NCBI RefSeq assembly: GCF_004346195.1
Contig: NZ_SMAK01000008.1
Coordinates: forward strand, 114,361 to 178,360
Source: Tepidamorphus gemmatus
Lineage (GTDB): Bacteria; Pseudomonadota; Alphaproteobacteria; Rhizobiales; Tepidamorphaceae
DNA length: 64,000 bases
Direction: 5' to 3'
Positions 28,648 to 37,863 of the stretch are shown here, one piece after another. The translations under genes and the position numbers were made by a program. The notes beneath the pieces are model-generated. The model searched no databases. It saw nothing but the letters and a program-made list of their open reading frames with translations, and had not been told where the DNA came from. Positions within the stretch are counted from its first letter, which is position 1. Each line of letters starts with the position of its first letter.

Positions 28648-29850
28648 ATGGACAGTCGCGCGAAACCCCTTCCCGACATGCACGGCATCACGGTGCTGCA
28701 ACTGGTCCCGTCGCTGGAGGCGGGCGGCGCCGAACGCACCGCGGTCGACATCGCCGCGGCGCTTGTTGCGGCCGGCGGCCGGGCGCTTGTCGCCACCACC
28801 GGCGGCCGCCTGGTGGGCGAGCTGCGCGAGGCTGGAGCCGAATGGTTGCAGTTCCCGGCTGCGACCAAGAACCCGGGTCGCATCGTCTGGAATGCCGAGC
28901 GCATCCGGCGGCTGATCGCAGCGGAGGGCGTCGACATCGTTCATGCCCGCAGCCGCGCGCCGGCCTGGAGCGGGCTGATGGCGGCGCGCCGGGCCGGCGT
29001 GCCGTTCCTCACCACCTATCACGGCGCCTACAAGCCGGGCGGACCTCTGAAGACCTGGTACAATTCCGTCATGGTGCGCGGTGACGCGGTGATCGCCAAC
29101 TCCCGTTTCACCGCCCGGCGGATCGAGCAGCAGTATCCGCGCGCTGAGGGCCGCATCGAGGTGATCTATCGCGGCACCGATCTGGACCGGTTCGATCCGG
29201 CCGCGATCGACCCCGCGCGAATCGCCGCGCTGCGCTCTGCCTGGGGCATCGCGCCTGGGCGGCGGATCGTTCTGCTGCCGGCCCGGCTCACCGGCTGGAA
29301 GGGCCAGGAGGTGCTGATCGACGCGGCGGCCCTTCTGGCGGACCGCGGTGTCGCCGACGTCGATTACGTGCTTGCCGGCGACGCGCAGGGGCGCACCGCC
29401 TATCTCGCCGGCCTCGAGGCGCGAATCGCCGCGCGCGGGCTTGTCGGCCGGGTGCATGTCGTTGGACACTGCAGCGACATGCCCGCCGCCAACATGGCCG
29501 CCGATGTCGTCGTGGTCCCCTCCACCGAACCGGAGGCCTTCGGACGCACGGCGGTCGAGGCGCAGGCGGCAGGGCGTCCGGTGGTGGTCAGCGACATCGG
29601 GGCGACTCCCGAGACCGTGCTGGCACCCCCGGACTGTGCCCCCGGCCAGCGCACCGGATGGCGCGTCCGGCCGGGCGATGCGGTGGCCCTGGCGGCAGCG
29701 GTCGAGGAAGCGCTGGCGCTCGGGCCGGAGGCGCGTGCGGCGCTCGGTGCCCGCGCGCGCGCCCACGCCCGCGGTTTCGGACTGGAGGCCATGACCGGCG
29801 CGACGCTTGCCCTGTATCGCCGACTGCTGCGACGCGCGAACGCGGCTTGA
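28648..29850 (+). CDS. Glycosyltransferase family 4 protein
   Basis: 400 residues from the ATG at 28648. GT-B fold: the N-terminal half has LQLVPSLEAGGAERTAVDIA and VDIVHARSRAPAW; the C-terminal nucleotide-sugar half has VLLPARLTGWKGQEVLIDA and VPSTEPEAFGRTAVEAQAAG, the E-x7-E motif of GT4 retaining enzymes. Acceptor and sugar cannot be read from sequence; LPS or other envelope glycan is plausible. Located immediately before infC. Confidence 0.9.
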   Translation: MDSRAKPLPDMHGITVLQLVPSLEAGGAERTAVDIAAALVAAGGRALVATTGGRLVGELREAGAEWLQFPAATKNPGRIVWNAERIRRLIAAEGVDIVHARSRAPAWSGLMAARRAGVPFLTTYHGAYKPGGPLKTWYNSVMVRGDAVIANSRFTARRIEQQYPRAEGRIEVIYRGTDLDRFDPAAIDPARIAALRSAWGIAPGRRIVLLPARLTGWKGQEVLIDAAALLADRGVADVDYVLAGDAQGRTAYLAGLEARIAARGLVGRVHVVGHCSDMPAANMAADVVVVPSTEPEAFGRTAVEAQAAGRPVVVSDIGATPETVLAPPDCAPGQRTGWRVRPGDAVALAAAVEEALALGPEARAALGARARAHARGFGLEAMTGATLALYRRLLRRANAA

Positions 29851-29877
29851 ACACCAGTTCGGCAGCGCACGATTGAC

Positions 29878-29906
29878 TTGCCGGGCCTTCTTCCCGATCC
29901 TATAAG
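29878..29906 (+). promoter_or_regulatory. Putative infC promoter
   Basis: TTGCCG (29878-29883), a 17-base spacer, then TATAAG (29901-29906), 91 bases upstream of the proposed infC start. A TTGACT just before it (29873-29878) is a better -35 by sequence but too far from the -10 (22 bases). Confidence 0.5.
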
Positions 29907-29997
29907 CGCGTCACTTCGCAGGGCCCGCCCTGGCGGAGGCTGTCGTGTTACGCCGCGGCAGCGTCGGAAGGCGGGCCGATTCAAGGGAGACTGAGCG

Positions 29998-30537
29998 ATC
30001 GCACGCCGTCCAATGAAATCGCAGCAGGTCCAGAAGGATGGACCGCGCGTCAATCGGGAGATCGATTCCCCCCAAGTCCAACTCATCCTGGAGACCGGAG
30101 ACAACCGCGGCATCGTAAGCCTCGCCGAGGCCCTCGCCATGGCGGAGGCGGCCGGGCTCGATCTTGTCGAGATCGCGCCGAATTCGACGCCGCCGGTGGT
30201 GAAGATCCTGGACTTCGGAAAGTACAAGTACCAGGCGCAGAAGAAGGCCGCCGAGGCCCGCAAGAAGCAGAAGACCATCGAGATCAAGGAGATCAAGATG
30301 CGTCCGAACATCGACACGCATGACTATGACGTGAAGATGCGGGCGATCAGGCGCTTCTTCGAGGAAGGCGACAAGGTCAAGGTGACCCTGCGCTTCCGTG
30401 GCCGCGAGATGGCCCATCAGGATCTCGGCATGAAACTGCTCGATCGGGTCAGGGGCGAGCTCGACGAGGTCGCCAAGGTCGAGGCCGAGCCCAAGCTCGA
30501 GGGCCGACAGATGATCATGGTGCTGGCGCCGCGGTGA
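29998..30537 (+). CDS. infC: Translation initiation factor IF-3 (probable ATC start)
   Basis: Binds the 30S subunit, blocks subunit joining and proofreads start codons. About 179 residues if initiated at ATC 29998, 174 from the ATG at 30013. The ribosome site AAGGGAG ends 8 bases before the ATC but 23 bases before the ATG, so the rare start is favoured; rare starts are known for infC in many bacteria, where IF3 represses its own translation. Sequence then reads [10 protein letters not shown], the rhizobial IF3 beginning. [14 protein letters not shown] and the linker [19 protein letters not shown] precede the C-domain with RMIMVL-like ending QMIMVLAPR. Confidence 0.93.
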   Translation: MARRPMKSQQVQKDGPRVNREIDSPQVQLILETGDNRGIVSLAEALAMAEAAGLDLVEIAPNSTPPVVKILDFGKYKYQAQKKAAEARKKQKTIEIKEIKMRPNIDTHDYDVKMRAIRRFFEEGDKVKVTLRFRGREMAHQDLGMKLLDRVRGELDEVAKVEAEPKLEGRQMIMVLAPR

Positions 30538-30592
30538 TCTGCCGCGCCGCCGCGTCCGCATTCCGCCACACGTCCGAAGCTCGGTACCGGGT

Positions 30593-31237
30593 ATGATCAG
30601 CGAGCACATCACGGCCCGCCTGTCGGGCTCCTGGCTGCAGGATGTCCAGCGGCGCCGCAAATGGGTGCTGCGCGCCCTGGCCGTGGCGGCGGTTGTCGGC
30701 TTCCTGTTCACGGATTCGATGTGGCGCCCCGGCGGTTTCACCCACGAAGCCATCGAGTATTTCGGCATCGGCCTGCTGCTCGTCTGCGTGCTCGGCCGTG
30801 CTTGGTGCACGCTTTACATCGGCGGCCGCAAGAAGGCTGAGCTCGTTCAGGTCGGGCCTTATTCGGTATCGCGCAACCCGCTCTACGTCTTCTCGATCAT
30901 CGGTGCCGCCGGCGTCGGGGCCGCGGCCGGCAGCGTCATCTCCACGCTGCTGCTGGCGGTGGCTTGCTATGCGGTGTTCGCCGTGGTCGTCAGCCGCGAG
31001 GAGCAGTTCCTGAGCGAGCGGTTCGGGCGGGCCTATGCCGAGTACTGCGCCCGCGTTCCGCGCTTCTGGCCGCGTCTGTCGGAATGGAGGGATGTCGCGA
31101 CCGTCGAGGCGAGCCCGCGCCTGGTGCTTGCTTCCGTCCGCGACGGCGCACTGTTCTTCCTGGCAATCCCGTTCGTCGAGGCGATCGAGCACCTCCATAT
31201 GAACGGTATCCTGCCGGTCCAACTGCTGCTGCCCTGA
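30593..31237 (+). CDS. Isoprenylcysteine carboxyl methyltransferase-family membrane protein
   Basis: 214 residues with about four to five membrane segments. The PEMT/ICMT-like SAM-binding core is visible as VGPYSVSRNPLYVFSIIGAAG followed by REEQFLSERFGRAYAEYCARVPRF with one conserved Glu-Glu pair. Family members methylate lipids or isoprenylcysteine-like carboxylates; bacterial substrates are mostly unknown. It lies between infC and rpmI, which are usually contiguous in other bacteria. Confidence 0.85.
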   Translation: MISEHITARLSGSWLQDVQRRRKWVLRALAVAAVVGFLFTDSMWRPGGFTHEAIEYFGIGLLLVCVLGRAWCTLYIGGRKKAELVQVGPYSVSRNPLYVFSIIGAAGVGAAAGSVISTLLLAVACYAVFAVVVSREEQFLSERFGRAYAEYCARVPRFWPRLSEWRDVATVEASPRLVLASVRDGALFFLAIPFVEAIEHLHMNGILPVQLLLP

Positions 31238-31254
31238 CGGCGCGGCCGTGCGGC

Positions 31255-31725
31255 TCACGCCCCGGGAGGCGAGGGGCGGGTGAAGATGAACAGCGCCACC
31301 AGCCCCATCACTCCCGCCTGGATCAGCAGGATATCGGCGGTTGCGCCGAAGGCGGCCGTCACCGCTACCGCCCCCAGCATCCCGACGCCCGCGAGCATCT
31401 TGCCGGTGCGCGAGATGGCGCGGTGCTCGCTCCACTGCCGGATCGGCGGGCCGAAGCGCGGATGGCTGATCAGCCAGTCGTGCCAGCGCCGTGAACCACG
31501 CGCCAAGCACCACGCCGCCAGCAGCAGGAACGGCGTCGTCGGCACCAGCGGCAGCACGATACCGGCGAGCGCCAGAGCGAGCGCCAAGCCCCCGGCGATG
31601 CGCCAGAGAAGCCGTCGCGACCCCTCGACCGCTGCTGCGATCCTGTCGAGCACCGCTGTCCGTCCCACCGCCAAGATCGGTGTATCGTACCCGATATAGG
31701 GCCGGCGCCATTGCGACCCAGGCAT
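31255..31725 (-). CDS. YbaN family (DUF454) membrane protein
   Basis: About 156 residues from the ATG at 31725; the true start may be elsewhere because the first ~30 residues are not conserved. The DUF454 pattern is clear: [20 protein letters not shown], then [20 protein letters not shown] and [12 protein letters not shown], followed by two more membrane segments. Function unknown. It is transcribed against its neighbours, breaking the infC to rpmI interval. Confidence 0.82.
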   Translation of the reverse strand: MPGSQWRRPYIGYDTPILAVGRTAVLDRIAAAVEGSRRLLWRIAGGLALALALAGIVLPLVPTTPFLLLAAWCLARGSRRWHDWLISHPRFGPPIRQWSEHRAISRTGKMLAGVGMLGAVAVTAAFGATADILLIQAGVMGLVALFIFTRPSPPGA

Positions 31726-31751
31726 GTCTGCGCCCGACGCGCGCGTCTGCA

Positions 31752-31780
31752 TTGCGTTCCCGGGTGCCGGCGGCTATAAG
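31752..31780 (+). promoter_or_regulatory. Putative rpmI-rplT promoter
   Basis: TTGCGT (31752-31757), 17 bases, TATAAG (31775-31780), 138 bases before the rpmI start. It gives rpmI-rplT its own promoter, as is needed because an antisense gene separates it from infC. Confidence 0.55.
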
Positions 31781-31918
31781 GCTGCTGTTGGAAGGATCGC
31801 CCGGCGACATGGGCATGCCGTGGCGGTCGAGGATGCTCATTCGGACAGATCGAATCGGGCGGGGCGCTTGAGGGCGTCGCGGCCGATGTTCGCGTCCCAG
31901 ACCAAGGAGACGAGCAAA

Positions 31919-32161
31919 ATGCCCAAGCAGAAGACCAAGAGCGGCGCCAAGAAGCGATTCAAGCTGACCGGCACCGGCAAGATCAAGGTCGCACAGGCCG
32001 GCAAGCGCCACGGCATGATCAAGCGAACCGCCAAGTTCGTGCGCAATGCCCGCGGCACCATGGTGCTCGACGAATCGGATGCCGGCATCGTGCGCCAGTA
32101 CATGCCCTATCATCGTCGCAAGCGCCGCAAGGCGGCTTCCACCCCCACGGCGACGGTCTGA
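31919..32161 (+). CDS. rpmI: 50S ribosomal protein L35 with basic C-terminal extension
   Basis: 80 residues from the ATG at 31919 (AAGGAG 12 bases upstream). [18 protein letters not shown] and [19 protein letters not shown] are diagnostic. The normal protein ends at about residue 66 (RQYMPYHR); here a further 14 residues rich in Arg/Lys/Thr follow. The extension is seen in sequence; whether it is clade-wide is unknown to me. Confidence 0.96.
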   Translation: MPKQKTKSGAKKRFKLTGTGKIKVAQAGKRHGMIKRTAKFVRNARGTMVLDESDAGIVRQYMPYHRRKRRKAASTPTATV

Positions 32162-32173
32162 CGGAGGCCCCCA

Positions 32174-32530
32174 ATGGCTCGTGTAAAGCGGGGCGTGACC
32201 GCTCACGCCCGTCACCGCAAGGTCATCAAGCAGGCGAAGGGCTACTACGGCCGTCGCAAGAACACGATTCGCGTCGCCAAGCAGGCGGTGGACAAGGCCG
32301 GCGAATACGCCTACCGCGACCGGAAGGTCAGGAAGCGCACCTTCCGGGCGCTCTGGATCCAGCGGATCAATGCCGCTGCTCGCGAGAATGGTCTCACCTA
32401 CGGACGATTTATCGACGGCCTCGGAAAGGCCGGGGTCGAGGTCGACCGCAAGGTGCTCGCCGACATCGCCGTGCGCGAACCGGCGGCCTTCAAGGCGCTC
32501 GTCGACCAGGCGCGCGCCGCGCTCGCCTGA
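32174..32530 (+). CDS. rplT: 50S ribosomal protein L20
   Basis: 118 residues, standard length. [18 protein letters not shown] opens the basic N-terminal extension that threads into 23S rRNA, with [19 protein letters not shown], and the globular domain contains [21 protein letters not shown]20 is required early in large-subunit assembly. Follows rpmI by 12 bases. Confidence 0.98.
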   Translation: MARVKRGVTAHARHRKVIKQAKGYYGRRKNTIRVAKQAVDKAGEYAYRDRKVRKRTFRALWIQRINAAARENGLTYGRFIDGLGKAGVEVDRKVLADIAVREPAAFKALVDQARAALA

Positions 32531-32558
32531 ACTAGCCTCCAGGCCTTTTCGGGGCCGA

Positions 32559-32587
32559 CCGCCCGACGCTGGCAAGGCGCCGGGCGG
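32559..32587 (+). terminator. Hairpin between rplT and pheS
   Basis: CCGCCCG (32559-32565) and CGGGCGG (32581-32587) form a perfect 7-bp stem with a 15-base loop. There is no T-run after it, so it may be a weak terminator, an attenuator or nothing. Confidence 0.35.
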
Positions 32588-32663
32588 ATTCGGGGTCCGG
32601 AACAGGCAGTCCACGCTCCGGGCCCGCTTCCTCGACAACTGAGAGAAGACGGGAGACGACGTG

Positions 32664-33746
32664 ATGGCCGACATCGCGCGGCTTGAATCGGAAATTCTGC
32701 GACAGGTCGCCGGCGCCGTCGACGAGGCGGCGCTTGAGGCCGTGCGCATTGCCGCGCTCGGCAGGAAGGGCTCGGTGAGCGAGCTGCTCAAGAGGCTCGG
32801 CTCGATGTCGCCGGACGAACGGCGGGTGATGGGACCGGCGATCAACGGACTTAAGGATCGTGTCGGCGAGGCCATCGCCGTTCGTCGTGCCGCACTCAAG
32901 GCGGCTGAACTGGAGCGCAGACTGAAGACCGAAAGGGTCGATGTGACACTCCCCGTGCGCGAGAGTGCGCTGGAGGCCGGTCGCATCCATCCGGTCAGTC
33001 AGGTGATGGACGAACTTACCGCGATCTTCGCCGACATGGGCTTTTCGATCGCGGAAGGCCCGCACATCGAGGACGATTTCCACAACTTCACGGCGCTCAA
33101 CATTCCCGCCGACCATCCGGCCCGGCAGGAGATGGACACCTTCTATTTCCCGGAAGCTCCCGACGGATCGCGCATGCTGCTCAGGACCCACACAAGTCCG
33201 GTGCAGATCCGCACGATGATGAGCCAGCAGCCGCCGATCCGGATCATCGTTCCGGGCCGGGTCTATCGCTGCGACTACGACCAGACCCATACGCCGATGT
33301 TCCACCAGGTCGAGGGGCTGGTGATCGACGAGAGTGCGCATCTCGGCCACCTGAAGTGGGTGCTGGAGGAATTCTGCAAGGCGTTCTTCGAGATCGACGA
33401 CGTCAAGATGCGCTTCCGCGCCTCGCATTTCCCCTTCACCGAGCCGTCGATGGAGGTCGATATCAACTGCGACCGCTCGGGCAAGGAGCTGAAGATCGGC
33501 GAGGGCAGCGACTGGCTGGAGATCCTCGGGTGCGGCATGGTGCATCCCAACGTGCTGCGCCACTGCGGCCTCGATCCGGCGCGCTTCCAGGGCTTCGCCT
33601 GGGGCATGGGGATCGACCGCATCGCCATGCTCAAATACGGCCTGCCGGACCTGCGGGCCTTCTTCTCGGCCGATCTGAGATGGCTGAAGCACTACGGCTT
33701 CGCCGCTCTCGATGTGCCGAGCCTCGCCGGAGGGCTGAGCCGATGA
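32664..33746 (+). CDS. pheS: Phenylalanine--tRNA ligase alpha subunit
   Basis: Catalytic subunit of PheRS. 360 residues; a GTG immediately before the ATG (GTGATG) is in frame, but GGGAG is better spaced from the ATG at 32664. N-terminal coiled coil binds tRNA-Phe. Class II motifs are visible: motif 2 as [20 protein letters not shown] and motif 3 as [17 protein letters not shown]. The stop overlaps pheT's start by 4 bases. Confidence 0.97.
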   Translation: MADIARLESEILRQVAGAVDEAALEAVRIAALGRKGSVSELLKRLGSMSPDERRVMGPAINGLKDRVGEAIAVRRAALKAAELERRLKTERVDVTLPVRESALEAGRIHPVSQVMDELTAIFADMGFSIAEGPHIEDDFHNFTALNIPADHPARQEMDTFYFPEAPDGSRMLLRTHTSPVQIRTMMSQQPPIRIIVPGRVYRCDYDQTHTPMFHQVEGLVIDESAHLGHLKWVLEEFCKAFFEIDDVKMRFRASHFPFTEPSMEVDINCDRSGKELKIGEGSDWLEILGCGMVHPNVLRHCGLDPARFQGFAWGMGIDRIAMLKYGLPDLRAFFSADLRWLKHYGFAALDVPSLAGGLSR

Positions 33747-36163
33747 AATTCACCCTCAACTGGCTCAAGGAGCATCTCGATACGGATGCCTCGCTGGCCG
33801 AGATTGCCGACAAGCTCAGCCTGATCGGGCTCGAGGTCGAAGGGATCGAGGATCCGGCCGCGGCGCTCGCCCCGTTCAGGGTCGCGCATGTGGTATCCGC
33901 CGTGCCGCATCCGAACGCCGACAAGCTGCGCGTCTGCATTGTCGACACCGGTACCGAACAGGTGCAGGTGGTCTGCGGCGCGCCGAACGCGCGCAGCGGA
34001 ATGAAGGGCGTGTTTGCCCCCGCGGGGACCCACATTCCCGGCACCGGCATCGACCTGAAGCCCACGAAGATCCGCGGCGTCGAGTCGCATGGCATGCTCG
34101 TCTCGGAGCGGGAGATGGGGCTGTCCGACGAACATGACGGCATCATCGACCTGCCGCCCGACACGCCGGTTGGAACGCCGCTCGCCGAAGCGATGGGGCT
34201 CGACGATCCGATCATCGAGATCGCGGTGACGCCCAACCGGCCGGACGCGCTGGGCGTTGCCGGCATCGCCCGCGACCTCGCCGCCGCCGACATGGGGACG
34301 GTGATCACGAAGGAGCCGAAGCGGGTTCCCGGCCGGTTTCCGTGCCCGGTGGCGGTCAGGCTCGATTTCCCTGCCGAGGAGGCACATCTGTGTCCGGCCT
34401 TTGCGCTGCGCCTCGTGCGCGGGGTGCGCAACGGGCCGTCGCCGGACTGGCTGCAGCGTCGCCTCAAGGCGATCGGGCTGCGCCCGATCAATGCGCTCGT
34501 CGATATCACCAACTACCTGACCTATGACCGCAATCGCCCGCTGCACGTTTTCGATGCAGCCAAGGTGAAGGGCGGCATCGTGGTGCGGCGCGCCCGCGCG
34601 GGCGAGGAACTGCTGGCGCTCGACGGGCGGACCTATCGCTTCGACCCCTCGATGGTGGTGATCGCCGACGAGGCCGGGCCGGAATCGATCGGCGGCATCA
34701 TGGGGGGCGAGCATTCGGGCTGTGATGAGACGACGACGGATGTGCTGATCGAATCGGCGCTGTGGGATCCGGCCAACATCGCCCGCACCGGTCGCGCGCT
34801 CGGTATACAGTCCGATGCCCGCTACCGATTCGAGCGGGGCGTCGATCCCGCCTTCACCTTGCCGGGGCTGGAGATGGCGACGGCACTCGTCCTTCAGATG
34901 TGTGGGGGCGAGGCGAGTGACATCCTGCTCGCCGGCGACATTCCCGATCGTTCACACGTCATCGATTTCGATCCGGGCGAGGTGAAGCGGCTGACCGGGC
35001 TCGACCTGTCCTTCGTCGAGATCCGTTCGATCCTAACGAGGCTCGGCTTCTGGGTCGCCGGGGAGCCCGATGTCGGCACCGTGAAGGTGGCTCCGCCGAC
35101 CTGGCGTCCGGATGTTCACGAGGCGGCCGACCTCGTCGAGGAGGTGACGCGAATCGTCGGCGTCGACCGGGTTCCGACCGTCCCGCTGCCGCGCCCGGCA
35201 GGCGTGCCGAAGCCCGTGCTGACGCTGCGCCAGAACCGGGCTCGCCTCGCGCGCCGCACGCTGGCTGCTCGCGGCCTGGTCGAGGCCGTGACGTGGTCGT
35301 TCATTCCGAAGCCGCATGCCGAGGCCTTCGGCGGCGGCGCGCCCGAACTGGCGCTGTCGAATCCGATCTCCTCCGAAATGAGCGACATGCGGCCGAGCCT
35401 GCTGCCCGGCCTGATCACCGCCGCGCAGAGAAACGCCGACCGGGGCTTCGCCGACTCCGCGCTGTTCGAGGTCGGCGCGACCTATCTCGGCACACGGCCG
35501 GGCGACCAGCACGAGATCGCGGCGGGCGTGCGGCGGGGAACGGCTCGCGTCGAGCGCTCAGGCCGGCACTGGTCGGGCGCTGCCGGACCGGTCGATGCCT
35601 TCGACGCCAAGTCCGACGCGATGGCCGTGCTGGCCGCGCTCGGCGCGCCGGTCGCCTCCGTGCAGGTCCAGCCCGGCGGCGGCGACTGGTATCATCCCGG
35701 TCGGTCGGGACGGATCATGCTCGGTCCGAAGACGGTGCTCGCCCGGTTCGGCGAGATTCATCCCGCAACGCTCGAGGCGCTGGATGTCGAGGGACCGCTG
35801 GTCGGCTTCGAGGTATTGCTCGACGCATTGCCGGCGCCGAAGGCCCGCCCGACGCGGGCAAAGCCGCCGCTGGAGGCGTCAGACCTGATGCCGGTCCGGC
35901 GCGACTTCGCCTTTGTCGTGGCCGAAGACGTCAATGCCGGCGATCTCGTCCGTGCCGCGCGCGGGGCGGACAAGAGCCTGATCTCCGATGTCTCGGTGTT
36001 CGATGTATTCACCGGCAGCAGTCTTGGCGAAGGCCGCAAGTCGATCGCGATCGAAGTGACGTTGCAGCCGCGCGACAAGACGCTCACCGACGAGGAGATC
36101 GATGCGGTGGCGAGGCGGATCATCGACGCCGTGCGCAAGGCCACGGGGGGCGAACTGCGGTAG
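33743..36163 (+). CDS. pheT: Phenylalanine--tRNA ligase beta subunit
   Basis: 806 residues from the ATG at 33743. The domain order is normal: start [14 protein letters not shown], tRNA-binding OB fold (about 40-150, [20 protein letters not shown]), B3/B4 editing domain ([14 protein letters not shown]), B5 ([17 protein letters not shown]), catalytic-like core, and C-terminal FDX-ACB anticodon-binding domain ([13 protein letters not shown] to the end). The B3/B4 domain hydrolyses Tyr-tRNA-Phe. Confidence 0.97.
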   Translation: MKFTLNWLKEHLDTDASLAEIADKLSLIGLEVEGIEDPAAALAPFRVAHVVSAVPHPNADKLRVCIVDTGTEQVQVVCGAPNARSGMKGVFAPAGTHIPGTGIDLKPTKIRGVESHGMLVSEREMGLSDEHDGIIDLPPDTPVGTPLAEAMGLDDPIIEIAVTPNRPDALGVAGIARDLAAADMGTVITKEPKRVPGRFPCPVAVRLDFPAEEAHLCPAFALRLVRGVRNGPSPDWLQRRLKAIGLRPINALVDITNYLTYDRNRPLHVFDAAKVKGGIVVRRARAGEELLALDGRTYRFDPSMVVIADEAGPESIGGIMGGEHSGCDETTTDVLIESALWDPANIARTGRALGIQSDARYRFERGVDPAFTLPGLEMATALVLQMCGGEASDILLAGDIPDRSHVIDFDPGEVKRLTGLDLSFVEIRSILTRLGFWVAGEPDVGTVKVAPPTWRPDVHEAADLVEEVTRIVGVDRVPTVPLPRPAGVPKPVLTLRQNRARLARRTLAARGLVEAVTWSFIPKPHAEAFGGGAPELALSNPISSEMSDMRPSLLPGLITAAQRNADRGFADSALFEVGATYLGTRPGDQHEIAAGVRRGTARVERSGRHWSGAAGPVDAFDAKSDAMAVLAALGAPVASVQVQPGGGDWYHPGRSGRIMLGPKTVLARFGEIHPATLEALDVEGPLVGFEVLLDALPAPKARPTRAKPPLEASDLMPVRRDFAFVVAEDVNAGDLVRAARGADKSLISDVSVFDVFTGSSLGEGRKSIAIEVTLQPRDKTLTDEEIDAVARRIIDAVRKATGGELR

Positions 36164-36169
36164 TTCCGC

Positions 36170-36202
36170 ATATGTTCCTGTTTGATGCAGGATATGTTCC
36201 TG
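36170..36202. repeat. Direct repeat ATATGTTCCTG x2 after pheT
   Basis: The 11-mer ATATGTTCCTG occurs at 36170-36180 and 36192-36202, 22 bases apart (two helical turns). The first copy also forms GTTC-N7-GTTC with a GTTC overlapping the pheT stop (36163-36177), the pattern of the alphaproteobacterial LexA box. No gene that would obviously be regulated starts nearby. Confidence 0.5.
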
Positions 36203-36211
36203 GCGAGTCGG

Positions 36212-36231
36212 CCCCGATTCGACGATCGGGG
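36212..36231 (+). terminator. Probable pheST terminator hairpin
   Basis: CCCCGAT (36212-36218), a 6-base loop, ATCGGGG (36225-36231), 49 bases after the pheT stop. Perfect 7-bp GC-rich stem; no T-run follows. Confidence 0.45.
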
Positions 36232-36649
36232 GCGAATCCGTCCGGAGCCAATCGCTAACGATCGGTGAACGGTCGTTGGCGCAAGTGGCCTGAGCCCCTG
36301 GCCAGATGCATCTGCTCGGATCGGGGCCGCGCGGCGCATCCGCCGCGCCGGATCCGGCCGCGTCGGGCGGGCCGATTCGCCCGGCCGGACGCTGCTCCGT
36401 TCCGCGAGCACCTGGGCTACGGTCCGCATCATGCCTCCCGAGCCATCACATCCGGAAGTTTCTTAGATGTTCTCGTTATTTGCTTATTTTGTTCTGAAGC
36501 GATTCGCCGCCGCAGCCGGGCTTCAGCCCGGACCGTCCGTTAACAGGCGGTATATGACGGCAGAACCGCGCGGATGTCTGGGCGCGATCGGTGCGCTGCG
36601 GCGCACCGTCATAACGGTTGCGAAACGGACCGTCGGCTATCATCCGGCC
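36232..36649. other. Long intergenic region upstream of marR, with an AT-rich patch
   Basis: About 420 bases with no supportable gene. Bases roughly 36460-36500 are strikingly AT-rich for this genome (for example GTTATTTGCTTATTTTGTTC) and could hold a promoter or protein-binding site for the MarR-family gene that starts at 36650. The open frame that runs from 36467 into marR is not conserved before 36650. Confidence 0.45.
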
Positions 36650-36997
36650 ATGTCGATCCAGATCAGACCCGCGCAGGCGCTCGAACTGTGGCATAAGGTG
36701 GCGCTCGCCCTCGTCCGGAGAGGCGAGGACGACCTGTCGGCCCGGCAGATGGCGATCCTGACGACGATCTATCTCACCCCGCCGCCGCATACGGTGCGCG
36801 GCCTTGCGCAGACCCTGGGCGTGACCAAGCCGGTCATCACCCGCGCGCTCGACACGATGGGGGCACGGGGTCTCGTCGCGCGACGGCGCGACGAGACCGA
36901 CCGGCGCAATGTCGTCATCCAGCGTACCGTCGAGGGCGCGCTCTTTCTGGAGTCGCTGGCCGGGCTGATCTCCGGCACGGCGGCGGAGATCGGCTGA
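36650..36997 (+). CDS. MarR-family winged helix transcriptional regulator (short)
   Basis: 115 residues from the ATG at 36650. Winged-helix pattern: DLSARQMAILTTIYLTPPPH, then the recognition region TVRGLAQTLGVTKPVITRAL and wing GLVARRRDETDRRNVVIQRT. It is shorter than most MarR proteins because the first and last dimerisation helices are reduced. Stop and the next start share one base (TGATG), so it is coupled to the NlpC/P60 gene. Its ligand and targets are unknown. Confidence 0.85.
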   Translation: MSIQIRPAQALELWHKVALALVRRGEDDLSARQMAILTTIYLTPPPHTVRGLAQTLGVTKPVITRALDTMGARGLVARRRDETDRRNVVIQRTVEGALFLESLAGLISGTAAEIG

Positions 36998-37845
36998 TGC
37001 GGTCGCTCGACCGGCGCCTCCATGCCTGGCGCGCCGATCTGGCCGATGCGGCGCTCAAGGGGCAGGTCGAAGCCGCGCGATTCGTCGTCGGAACCCCGGC
37101 ACGGGTGAGGGTGGCCGCCGCGCCGCTGCGCCGCGAGCCGAGGCCCGACGCGCCGCTCGACACCGAGGCGCTGTACGGCGAGAGCGTGCGCATTTTCGAG
37201 GAAACGGCGGAGGGCTGGGCCTGGGTGCAGCTCGACGGCGACGGCTATGTCGGCTGGTGCCCGACGGAGGCGCTCACCCGGCCGGGTGCGCCGGCGACGC
37301 ATCGGGTCGCGCGGCTGAGGACATTCGTCTATCCCGGGCCCAGCATCAAGCTGCCGCCGTCGATGCTGCTGTCGACGAATGCTCTCGTCGCCGTTCTGGA
37401 TATCGAGGGGCCGTTCGCCAGAACCGAGGACGGATTCATCTGGGCCGGCCATCTCGCGCCAGTTGCGGAGCGGATGGCGGATTGGGTTGCGGTCGCCGAC
37501 CGATTCGTCGGGACGCCCTATCTGTGGGGCGGCCGTACCTCGATCGGTCTCGACTGCTCGGCCCTCGTGCAGGTTGCGCTGGTCGCCGCCGGCATTGCCT
37601 GCCCGCGCGATTCCGACATGCAGGAAGCCGCATTCGGTCTCCCGACGGAAGCATTCGACTTGGATGCGCTCACCCGTGGCGATCTGATCTTCTGGAAGGG
37701 CCATGTCGCGATCGCACGCGGCGACGGCACGATCGTCCATGCCAGCGGCCACCACATGGAAACGGTGATCGAGCCGGCTGCCGCAGCGGTTGCCCGCATC
37801 GGCAAGGCCGGTTCGGCGGTGACTTCGGTCGGGCGGCCCCGGTAA
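36997..37845 (+). CDS. NlpC/P60 (C40) cysteine peptidase with SH3-like domains
   Basis: 282 residues. Two SH3-like segments (about 33-93 and 104-155) precede the NlpC/P60 domain (160-275). Catalytic Cys187 is in SIGLDCSALVQ, His236 in WKGHVAIARG, and the third polar residue is probably His248 (IVHASG). Such enzymes cut gamma-D-Glu-DAP or similar links in cell-wall peptides. I see no signal peptide, so it may act on recycled muropeptides in the cytoplasm; that is inference. AmpG and UppP elsewhere in this window fit cell-wall recycling only loosely. Confidence 0.88.
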   Translation: MRSLDRRLHAWRADLADAALKGQVEAARFVVGTPARVRVAAAPLRREPRPDAPLDTEALYGESVRIFEETAEGWAWVQLDGDGYVGWCPTEALTRPGAPATHRVARLRTFVYPGPSIKLPPSMLLSTNALVAVLDIEGPFARTEDGFIWAGHLAPVAERMADWVAVADRFVGTPYLWGGRTSIGLDCSALVQVALVAAGIACPRDSDMQEAAFGLPTEAFDLDALTRGDLIFWKGHVAIARGDGTIVHASGHHMETVIEPAAAAVARIGKAGSAVTSVGRPR

Positions 37846-37863
37846 CCGCAGCTGGTCGGGCGC

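Noticed and set aside
30515..32986. An 823-codon open frame on the minus strand across infC-3', rpmI, rplT and pheS
   Set aside because: It is antisense to certain ribosomal and synthetase genes, and its translation is low-complexity Ser/Arg/Ala. Long antisense frames are expected at this G+C; only the small DUF454 part has an independent family match, in another frame.
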